NCBI GenBank assembly: GCA_021199405.1
Contig: JAJQID010000193.1
Coordinates: 1 to 16,744, forward strand
Length of the DNA stretch: 16,744 bases
Source of the DNA: Lachnospiraceae bacterium
Lineage (GTDB): Bacteria; Bacillota; Clostridia; Lachnospirales; Lachnospiraceae
Direction of reading: 5' to 3'
The first letter of the stretch is position 1; every line of letters begins with the position of its first letter. Shown piece by piece: positions 6,958 through 12,750 of the stretch. Both the position numbers and the translations under genes were made by a program. The notes under the pieces are model-generated. The model was not told the DNA's origin. It was given only the letters and a program-made list of their open reading frames with translations, and made no database searches.

Positions 6958-7084
6958 AAAAAGAGCGAATTGTTTGAATATTCGGTATTTTTTAAAAGAT
7001 GAAAGAAAGCAGTCAAAAACCAGAGCGCCGGATAGATAAAGGAAATATTCCGGGTAGATTTGTGCAGAGAAAGATAGAGAGAAT

Positions 7085-8029
7085 ATGGGAAAGATATTGA
7101 AATTCCTGTTGGCGGCAGCTATCTGCGCCGCGGGCATTTTCCTGGGGAGGGAGCTCCTTGCCGGTTCAGATGTGGAGATTCCGGTGATCAGTGAACTGAT
7201 TGACAGTATCCATATTGATTCGGAGCATTCTAAAATAAATATCGATCTGGAGCCCTTTTATACGATAGAGGATGATACGGCTCTTTTTACTGACAGTGAG
7301 ACGATTCTGGAGAGTCAGGCGATCAGCGCCGGATACAGTGGGGAGAGCTTTCGGAGTGTGGAACTGAAGGCGTCACAGGTAAACCTGACGGTGGGCATGT
7401 CGGCGGTGAATACCCTGTATGTGGAATCGGAGAAGGTTCAGAGATATCAGGCCTATGTGGAGGATCAGGTCCTTTATATTATAATAGAAGGAACGCTGTC
7501 AGCCTCCGGCGCTGTGGAGGGGGAGGGGATTATGCCTTCCGTGCAGCTGTTCCTGCCCTCTGACTTTGCTCAGACCGGGGGTGCTTTTGGGCTGGAGGTT
7601 CTGGCTTCAAATGTGTCTATGGAGGCACTGCAGACGGATTCCACGATGCTGAAGGTCAGTGCGGGAGTGGTGGAGATGGATTCACTGGTGAGCAGAGAGC
7701 TTGCAGTCAATATGTCGGCGGGCAGTGTGATCGGCCAGAATATGAATATCACGGAGAGTTCGGAACTGAAAATGTCAGCGGGGAGTATGTCGCTTGGCGG
7801 GAGTCTGCTGGGTACCATTTCGGCTCAGGCAACTGCGGGAGATATGACGCTGGAGCTGGAGCATCCCTTCGAGGCTTATGATTGTCAGATTGTGTGCGCC
7901 GCAGGGAAGGTGACAGTGGCCGGGGAGAGCTACAGTGGACTGACAGCGGCGGAGACAGTCAGTCATGGAGGTCCCAATCTGCTGGACATCAACTGCTCTG
8001 TAGGAGTGATAAATGTGGAGTTTGGGTAA
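7085..8029 (+). CDS. Membrane-anchored DUF4097-like (adhesin-type beta repeat) protein
   Basis: A 314-residue protein with an N-terminal hydrophobic segment (about 5-21, FLLAAAICAAGIFLG preceded by KILK) that acts as a signal anchor or uncleaved signal. The rest should lie outside the membrane. From about 95 on it shows short alternating beta strands with recurring S-A-G turns (SVELKASQVNLTVG, MLKVSAGVVEMDSL, LAVNMSAGSVIGQN, LKMSAGSMSLGG), the pattern of DUF4097/LiaF-like beta-helix domains. It ends INCSVGVINVEFG. Related domains take part in cell-envelope stress sensing or are called putative adhesins; no function is proven here. It has its own promoter and a strong terminator. A weak ribosome site (AGAGAG) precedes the ATG. 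Confidence 0.7.
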   Translation: MGKILKFLLAAAICAAGIFLGRELLAGSDVEIPVISELIDSIHIDSEHSKINIDLEPFYTIEDDTALFTDSETILESQAISAGYSGESFRSVELKASQVNLTVGMSAVNTLYVESEKVQRYQAYVEDQVLYIIIEGTLSASGAVEGEGIMPSVQLFLPSDFAQTGGAFGLEVLASNVSMEALQTDSTMLKVSAGVVEMDSLVSRELAVNMSAGSVIGQNMNITESSELKMSAGSMSLGGSLLGTISAQATAGDMTLELEHPFEAYDCQIVCAAGKVTVAGESYSGLTAAETVSHGGPNLLDINCSVGVINVEFG

Positions 8030-8051
8030 TGGGATAAAACAGTAGAAAAGG

Positions 8052-8089
8052 AAAATGCGGGTCGGTGGATCATAACCGGCCCGCGTTTT
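8052..8089. terminator. Bidirectional terminator between convergent genes
   Basis: GCGGGTCGGT (8057-8066) pairs with ACCGGCCCGC (8075-8084) with one G-T wobble over an 8-nt loop. The flanks AAAAT (8052-8056) and GTTTT (8085-8089) extend the stem and give a T-run on either strand. It serves the 7085 gene on the plus strand and the ECF gene on the minus strand. Confidence 0.85.
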
Positions 8090-8153
8090 ATGAGGGAAAA
8101 ATATCTGAATGAGAAATGATCATTCGTTGAAAAAGGCAGGGTCTCAGGAAACG

Positions 8154-8738
8154 TCACTTAATCTGAAAGAAAAACCCGGCTTTCTTTAATACCGGCCGCA
8201 GCGCGTTGTACACCACGACCACGACCACGGTGCCCACCACGGCATTGATGGCGGTGGCGCCGGCGGACCAGGTGGCGAAGATTTTGGCCACCTCGCTGGG
8301 AACGCCCAGAATATAATTTTTATAAAAATATCCAACGATGGGGTCGGCGATAACGTTGAAGCCCAGGGAAACCACACTGGCGATCAGGCTCCATTTCACT
8401 ACATATTTTCTGGGATGGTCCTCGGTGATATGAGCCACCTTGTGTGCGATGAAGCCGGCGATCAGGCCAATGCAGAATTTCAGAATAAAGGTCTTGGGGG
8501 CGCTGGTGACATAGGTGGGGTCCATCAGGTCGGCGATGGTCATGCCGATGGAGCCCGCCAGCCCGCCGTAGACGCCGCCCAGCAGCAGAGCCGCCAGTAC
8601 GCAGAAGGCGTTTCCAATATGTAAGGCGGTGGTGCCGCCGGGTACAGGAATTGGAATCTTAATATAGGTAAACGCCACGTAGCAGAGGGCTGCCATCAGG
8701 CCAGTGATGACGACTTTGGTAATTGCGTTGTCTTTCAT
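8154..8738 (-). CDS. ECF transporter S component
   Basis: A 194-residue integral membrane protein, the substrate-binding subunit of an energy-coupling factor (vitamin/micronutrient) importer that would use ECF ATPases and a T component encoded elsewhere. It has five or six hydrophobic helices. The segment HIGNAFCVLAALLLGGVYGG, followed by the loop with DLMDPTYVTSAPKTF and a membrane helix, matches the PF07155-type (formerly DUF1393) S-component family. The substrate cannot be assigned; riboflavin and folate-type substrates are known for relatives. AAGGAG (8746-8751) is 7 nt from ATG 8738 but only 1 nt from ATG 8744, so 8738 is chosen. The gene stands alone. No riboswitch fits in the short leader. 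Confidence 0.9.
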   Translation of the reverse strand: MKDNAITKVVITGLMAALCYVAFTYIKIPIPVPGGTTALHIGNAFCVLAALLLGGVYGGLAGSIGMTIADLMDPTYVTSAPKTFILKFCIGLIAGFIAHKVAHITEDHPRKYVVKWSLIASVVSLGFNVIADPIVGYFYKNYILGVPSEVAKIFATWSAGATAINAVVGTVVVVVVYNALRPVLKKAGFFFQIK

Positions 8739-8782
8739 AATCATTCTCCTTGTTAGTCTTTATTTCAGTGCACTCTACACAA

Positions 8783-8788
8783 AGTATA
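8783..8788 (-). promoter_or_regulatory. Possible -10 of the ECF S-component gene
   Basis: TATACT on the minus strand, 45 bp before the start at 8738. No good -35 lies 16-18 bp upstream, so support is weak. Confidence 0.3.
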
Positions 8789-8829
8789 TTCACAACTGGC
8801 ATTTTAAAAAGTACCAAAAATAAAATATT

Positions 8830-8843
8830 TGATAATACCAGTT
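8830..8843 (+). other. Group II intron target: IBS2 and IBS1 in the 5' exon
   Basis: IBS2 TGATAA (8830-8835) and IBS1 TACCAGTT (8836-8843) are adjacent and end exactly at the intron's GTGCG start. They pair with intron sites TTATCA (9004-9009, EBS2, six pairs) and AACTGGTG (9029-9036, EBS1, eight pairs with one G-T). Confidence 0.75.
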
Positions 8844-9325
8844 GTGCGCCCAGCAAAGGGCAATTAACCTAACAGGTGAGAATCCTGTCTGACCAAGGTC
8901 TAACCAACCATCAGTAGCGAGTCTTGAGCTTACGACAGTAATGGCGTAAGTTAAGCGTAGACAGCGAGCAAGTAGGGTTGCAATGCGATTGAGCCTCGAA
9001 ATGTTATCATCCAGAGGGCTGACGTCTTAACTGGTGCGGAAAGCAACATCGAACAGGTCGATATGGTGAGAACTGTTCGGCACTGCGGGGTCAAAGAGCC
9101 AATCATGCTTGACATCGTGGTTAATTGTCAACTGGGGAGAGCCTGCCACTTCTCGGCAACGAGTACGTGCTGTCAACTAGAAGATGGAGACAGGCGGATG
9201 AGTGATAGGCAGTCGGATAGCTTCATAGTACTGTTGAAGTTGGGTAATGCCAATGGAGGGAAGGGGGCTACATAGTAACGATCTTTCTGAGGACACATTA
9301 TCCGTGCTCAGGAACGGGAGAAATA

Positions 9326-10624
9326 ATGGGAACGAAATTGGAAAGAATAGCTGAAATCTCGGCGACAACGCCGAAGCCAGAGTTCACATCGCTGTATCAC
9401 TTGATAAATGCCGACATGCTCAAACAGTGTCATAAAGAACTGGATGGGAACAAAGCGACGGGTATTGATAAGGTGACAAAGGCGGAGTACGAAGAACATC
9501 TGGAAGAAAACATTGCAAATCTTGTGGAACGCCTGAAAAATAAGGCATACAAGCCATTGCCATCGCTGAGAGTCTATATTCCGAAAAATAATGGAAAAAT
9601 GAGACCGCTGGGGATAGCTTCGTACGAGGATAAAATCGTACAACTGGCAGTAAAGAAGATACTGGAAGCGATATATGAGCCAAGGTTTCTGAATTGTATG
9701 TACGGATTCAGACCACACAGGGGATGCCACGATGCAGTAAAGGAGGTTCACTACAGACTGCAAAACGAATGGATAAACTATGTGGTAGATGCAGACATCA
9801 AAGGCTTCTTTGACCACATGAGCCATGAATGGATTATGAAATTCCTTGGGCTGTACATTAAAGACACAAACTTGCTGTGGCTGATAAATAAATATCTGAA
9901 AGCAGGGATAATGACGAACGGGATTTATGAAGACACAAACTCCGGTTCAGCACAGGGAAATATTATCAGTCCAATAATTGCAAACATATATATGCACAAC
10001 GTACTGACGCTGTGGTACAAGTTTGAGGTGGCAAGGGAGTCAAGAGGCAAGAGTTTCATAGTAGTGTATGCGGATGACTTTATAGCGGGATTCCAGTATA
10101 AATCAGATGCCGAGAGATATTATGCGGAACTGAAAGAAAGGCTGGAAAAATTCAGTCTGGAACTGGAAACGAGCAAAAGCCGTATGATAGAGTTTGGTCG
10201 CTATGCGGAGGGAAACCGAAAGAAAAGGGGAGAGGGTAAGCCGGAGACGTTTGATTTTCTCGGCTTCACTTTCTACTGTGGAAAAGGGAGGAAGAGTAAA
10301 CAGTTTTGCATCAAGTTGAAGACCAGCAGAAAGAAGTATCAGCAAAAGCTAAAAGCAATGAAAATATGGCTATATGATAACAATGACCTGCCGGTAAAGG
10401 AACTGATTAAGAAACTGAACGTGAAGCTGGTCGGGCATTACAGATATTATGGAGTGTCCCACAATTCACGAAAAATAGGTTCTTTCCTACACTTTACGCA
10501 GAAATATCTTTGCAAGGCTCTGAACCGGAGAAGTCAGAAGAAAAGCTACACATGGAATGGGTTTGCAGATATGTTAAAAGTCTATCCGCTGGCAAAACCG
10601 AAGATTTATGTGAGGTTATTCTAG
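9326..10624 (+). CDS. ltrA: Group II intron-encoded reverse transcriptase/maturase
   Basis: A 432-residue protein that helps the intron fold and splice and copies it into DNA at new sites. The reverse transcriptase part has the fingers motif SLRVYIPKNNGKMRPLGI, catalytic D157 in DADIKGFFD, S-A-Q210-G211 in the palm (usually TPQG), and YADD at 248-251. The maturase (X) domain follows with HYRYYGVSHN and ends at YPLAKPKIYVRLF. There is no C-terminal HNH endonuclease domain, so mobility would depend on single-stranded targets, for example at replication forks. The length is normal for endonuclease-free members. ATG 9326 is preceded by GGGAG (9316-9320) at 5 nt. It lies wholly inside intron domain IV. 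Confidence 0.96.
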   Translation: MGTKLERIAEISATTPKPEFTSLYHLINADMLKQCHKELDGNKATGIDKVTKAEYEEHLEENIANLVERLKNKAYKPLPSLRVYIPKNNGKMRPLGIASYEDKIVQLAVKKILEAIYEPRFLNCMYGFRPHRGCHDAVKEVHYRLQNEWINYVVDADIKGFFDHMSHEWIMKFLGLYIKDTNLLWLINKYLKAGIMTNGIYEDTNSGSAQGNIISPIIANIYMHNVLTLWYKFEVARESRGKSFIVVYADDFIAGFQYKSDAERYYAELKERLEKFSLELETSKSRMIEFGRYAEGNRKKRGEGKPETFDFLGFTFYCGKGRKSKQFCIKLKTSRKKYQQKLKAMKIWLYDNNDLPVKELIKKLNVKLVGHYRYYGVSHNSRKIGSFLHFTQKYLCKALNRRSQKKSYTWNGFADMLKVYPLAKPKIYVRLF

Positions 10625-10643
10625 AAGTGAATGTTACTATGAG

Positions 10644-10676
10644 GAGCCGTATGCGTGAAAGGCGCACGTACGGATC
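10644..10676 (+). ncRNA. Group II intron domain V (catalytic core)
   Basis: Starts GAGCCGTATGCG and ends CGCACGTACGGATC, with the AGC triad at 10645-10647 and a GAAA tetraloop at 10657-10660. This is the best conserved group II signature and is complete here. Confidence 0.92.
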
Positions 10677-10767
10677 TGTGAGGGGCTTGCGGCGTGAGCC
10701 GCTTGTCTACTCGACTGGAGCAGGTACCATCCAGTTCAGCTTCTGATTCTTCCGGGGAAGGCAAAGG

Positions 10768-10787
10768 TCTGCACGAGGATGTGCAGA
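10768..10787. other. Short perfect hairpin upstream of the spoVA promoter
   Basis: TCTGCAC (10768-10774) and GTGCAGA (10781-10787) with a 6-nt loop. No T-run follows on either strand, so it is not a normal terminator. It lies 14 bp before the sigma-G-like -35. Confidence 0.35.
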
Positions 10788-10800
10788 GAAAAAATGCCGC

Positions 10801-10829
10801 GTATGAACCTTCAAAAAAGGCGCATACTA
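10801..10829 (+). promoter_or_regulatory. Sigma-G-type promoter of the spoVA operon
   Basis: -35 GTATG (10801-10805) and -10 CATACTA (10823-10829) are 17 bp apart. Both fit the forespore sigma-G consensus as I recall it (GHATR ... CATWHTA). The spoVA operon is a known sigma-G target. A ribosome site AGGAG (10845-10849) and the spoVAA start at 10858 follow. The intron ends 85 bp upstream, so it leaves this promoter intact. Confidence 0.6.
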
Positions 10830-10857
10830 TTTACTGTAACAGTCAGGAGTATTATTT

Positions 10858-11466
10858 ATGGAAAAACAAATCTACATTCAGTGCAGGCAGCACAGTGCCG
10901 TGCAGGAAGGAAAGGTTCGTCTGAAAGACCTGGGCGAGGTTTTTTCCGACAAAACGGAATGGGCAGCGAAAGCGAAGACTATGACGGTGTGCAGTCTGCA
11001 AAAGCCCGGAGACCGGGCGGTCATGAGCAGCCTGTTTCTGATCGAAAAAATCAAGGCTCTGATTCCGGAGTGCGAGGTGGTAAATCTGGGGGAGGCGTCT
11101 GTGATTGTGGAGTGGGAGCCGGAGCGAAAGCAGAATATATGGAAGCTGGCCTTTATCTGCCTGATTGTATTTTTCGGCACGGCGTTCACCATCATGGCCT
11201 TTCACAATGATGTGGACATCCGGGGAATTTTTGAGCATGTTTATCAGCTGAGCGGCGCTGCCGCGCCGGAAGGGATGGGAGTGCTGGAGGTATCCTACTG
11301 TATAGGACTTTTTGTGGGTATTACCGTTTTTTTTAATCATCTTGGGAAAAGAAAAACGAGGAACGATCCTACGCCGGTGCAGGTCTCTATGTATACCTAT
11401 GAGCAGAATATAAATCAGTCCATCATGGACGCTGCGGACAGGGAAGGAGAGGAAAAAAATGGGTGA
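10858..11466 (+). CDS. spoVAA: Stage V sporulation protein AA
   Basis: A 202-residue protein, first gene of the spoVA operon, whose products form the inner-membrane channel that moves dipicolinic acid into the spore and releases it at germination. The soluble N-terminal part (1-90, with QIYIQCRQHSAVQEGKVRLKDLGEVF and LIPECEVVNLGEASVIVEWEPE) matches the SpoVAA pattern. Two membrane segments follow at about 95-115 and 143-163, then a polar tail. It starts at ATG 10858 with AGGAG 8 nt upstream. The stop overlaps the start of spoVAB by 8 bp, which suggests translational coupling. Confidence 0.88.
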   Translation: MEKQIYIQCRQHSAVQEGKVRLKDLGEVFSDKTEWAAKAKTMTVCSLQKPGDRAVMSSLFLIEKIKALIPECEVVNLGEASVIVEWEPERKQNIWKLAFICLIVFFGTAFTIMAFHNDVDIRGIFEHVYQLSGAAAPEGMGVLEVSYCIGLFVGITVFFNHLGKRKTRNDPTPVQVSMYTYEQNINQSIMDAADREGEEKNG

Positions 11467-11890
11467 GCTTTTCTTCTGCGGCTTGCTGGGTCTGTGCGCC
11501 GGTGTCCTGACCAGCGGCGGTGTGACGTCAGTGCTGATGGCGGTGGGGCTGACCCCCAGATTCATCGGCCGGGTGCATGAGGCCAGACACATTTACCTTC
11601 TGGAGTCCATGATTATCTGGGGCAGTGTTGTGGGAGGCGTGCTGGGTGTTTTTTACGACAGGCTGGCAGGAATCCTGTGGCCGGCTTCGGGTGTGGTAAT
11701 ACAGATATGCTATGGCTTTTTTGCCGGGATTTTTGTGGGAAGTCTGGCCATCGCTATTGCCGAGATGCTGGAGGTCTTTCCGGTTTTTACCCGTCGCCTG
11801 CGTCTGAACCGGGGATTGCCCTGGGTGCTTCTGGCCGCGGCTTTGGGCAAGAGCGTGGGGGCTTTTGTGTATTTTTATTTTCCGTTTTAA
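11459..11890 (+). CDS. spoVAB: Stage V sporulation protein AB
   Basis: A 143-residue membrane protein with four hydrophobic segments (about 3-27, 48-66, 78-103 and 121-141), the layout of SpoVAB. Typical stretches are GLCAGVLTSGGVTSVLMAVG and LTPRFIGRVHEARHI in the first loop. It acts with SpoVAA in dipicolinic acid transport, though its precise role is unknown. AAGGAGAGG (11444-11452) is 6 nt from the ATG, which lies inside the end of spoVAA. It appears intact. A gap of 99 bp separates it from spoVAC. Confidence 0.88.
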   Translation: MGELFFCGLLGLCAGVLTSGGVTSVLMAVGLTPRFIGRVHEARHIYLLESMIIWGSVVGGVLGVFYDRLAGILWPASGVVIQICYGFFAGIFVGSLAIAIAEMLEVFPVFTRRLRLNRGLPWVLLAAALGKSVGAFVYFYFPF

Positions 11891-11989
11891 AATATTTACG
11901 GGAAAAACCGTATAAGCGGCAGTGCCATGGGGATTATGAAAAAACGGGGTTCAGAAGAGCTCTGACGGAAGGGAGATATTGTTTTATTT

Positions 11990-12431
11990 ATGGAAGAAAA
12001 AGAAAAGCAGGATTATCAGGAGTATATCAATCAGATTACTCCAAAACACAATTTCTGGCTGCAGCTGGGCAATGCCTTTGTGCGGCGGCATCATCTGCGT
12101 GATTGGCCAGTTTATCACCAATGTGGCCATGAACATGGGGCAGGATCAGGACACCGCGGGCACGATATGCAGTGTGATTCTGATTTTGTGCAGTGCGCTT
12201 CTGACCGGATTCAACCTGTATCCGTCCATTGTGAAGTGGGGCGGAGCCGGGGCGCTGGTGCCTATCACCGGCTTTGCCAATTCGGTGGCGGCTCCGGCCA
12301 TAGAAAATCAGGTTCAGGGGCAGGTGTTTGGCATCGGGGCTACCATTTTTACTATTGCGGGGCCGGTGATTTTGTACGGTGTGTTTTCCAGCTGGGTTCT
12401 GGGGCTGATTTACTGGCTGATGCTGCTGTGA
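11990..12431 (+). pseudogene. spoVAC: Stage V sporulation protein AC, frameshifted
   Basis: The N-terminus MEEKEKQDYQEYINQITPKH, continuing to LGNAF, and the remainder GGIICVIGQFITN through GLIYWLMLL are both clear SpoVAC, but lie in different frames (that of 11990, then that of 12081). The break is at about 12080, within TTTGTGCGG. Restoring two bases (TTT GTG TGC GGC) gives AFVCGG, which fits the family's AFxVGG, and a 147-residue protein close to the 150 of Bacillus subtilis. The loss looks like contraction of a TG dinucleotide. SpoVAC is a mechanosensitive-type channel subunit for dipicolinic acid. AGGGAG at 11969-11974 is 15 nt from ATG 11990, which is long. A TTG at 11979 closer to it is in the frame of the C-terminal part, so a product with an altered N-terminus is possible. 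A sequencing error would explain it equally well. Confidence 0.85.
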
Positions 12432-12461
12432 GGTGCTTTCTGTTGTCTTTGAATGAAAGCC

Positions 12462-12491
12462 GATGACTTCGTGCTTCGCACTCCCGTCATC
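12462..12491. repeat. Hairpin 1 of a structured non-coding region
   Basis: GATGAC (12462-12467) pairs with GTCATC (12486-12491). Inside, GTGC-TTC-GCAC (12471-12481) forms an upper stem. It lies 30 bp after spoVAC. No T-run follows. Confidence 0.55.
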
Positions 12492-12544
12492 GCCGCCGGT
12501 ATTCGCAATCCGGGCTATCGCCCTACTTGCTTATACCGTCTTGG

Positions 12545-12604
12545 TTGTCAAATGTCCAGATGACTGTGCAAGCAAGCTTGCCCATTCATCTGGCCGCTTG
12601 ACAA
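12545..12604. repeat. 60-bp near-perfect palindrome
   Basis: Three nested stems are separated by symmetric 4-by-4 internal loops: TTGTCAA/TTGACAA (12545-12551, 12598-12604), CCAGATGA/TCATCTGG (12556-12563, 12586-12593) and GCAAGC/GCTTGC (12568-12573, 12576-12581) around an AA turn. The internal loops themselves can form partial pairs. No T-run follows, so it is not a plain terminator. Confidence 0.75.
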
Positions 12605-12625
12605 CGCTTTCACAGTAACTTTGTG

Positions 12626-12654
12626 TTGCCAAAGTGTATCAAATGTGTTATAAG
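12626..12654 (+). promoter_or_regulatory. Sigma-A promoter of the LevR-like regulator
   Basis: -35 TTGCCA (12626-12631), 17-bp spacer, -10 TATAAG (12649-12654). It implies a leader of about 90 nt, which contains a run of eight T near 12671-12678, before the start at 12751. Confidence 0.6.
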
Positions 12655-12750
12655 GAAGAAAGCAGTGTTCTTTTTTTTATGAAAATCTACCTGACACAAT
12701 TCCGAATAATAAAAAATTCCGCTGCCAAATCCCACTTCTGAAGGTAAAAT

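Larger units (their letters stand above)
8844..10715 (+). mobile_element. Complete group II intron with maturase gene
   Basis: A 1,872-bp retroelement. The 5' end is the canonical GTGCG at 8844. Domain I holds EBS2 (9004-9009) and EBS1 (9029-9036), both pairing with the 5' exon. Domain IV carries the maturase gene (9326-10624). Domain V is at 10644-10676 with the AGC catalytic triad and a GAAA tetraloop. Domain VI follows with a GCGGC-GTGA-GCCGC hairpin and a bulged A at 10709, seven positions from the end if the intron ends ...CGAC at 10715. Having EBS2 argues against class C. It lies in the divergent intergenic region between the ECF gene and spoVAA, upstream of the spoVA promoter, so it interrupts no coding sequence. 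All parts look intact, so it may still splice and move. Confidence 0.93.
12432..12625. other. Hairpin-rich non-coding region between spoVAC and the PTS regulator
   Basis: No credible gene is seen between 12432 and 12750. The first 175 bp holds several dyads: 12462-12491, CCGG...CCGG near 12496-12514, GGGC-TATC-GCCC near 12513-12524, and the large one at 12545-12604. The rest (12626-12750) is the regulator's promoter and leader. spoVAD and spoVAE would be expected here and no trace of them is visible. It could be a dispersed intergenic repeat, a structured RNA or a rearrangement scar. Confidence 0.5.

Noticed and set aside
8791..8846. CACAACTGG...CCAGTTGTG inverted repeat as an operator
   Set aside because: Three bases of the right arm belong to the intron's GTG. 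Without the intron only AACTGG/CCAGTT remains, and the right arm is explained as IBS1.
10716..10857. Open frames after the intron as a broken gene (for example the end of sigF)
   Set aside because: No frame shows recognisable protein, and the stretch contains the sigma-G-like promoter and the spoVAA leader.
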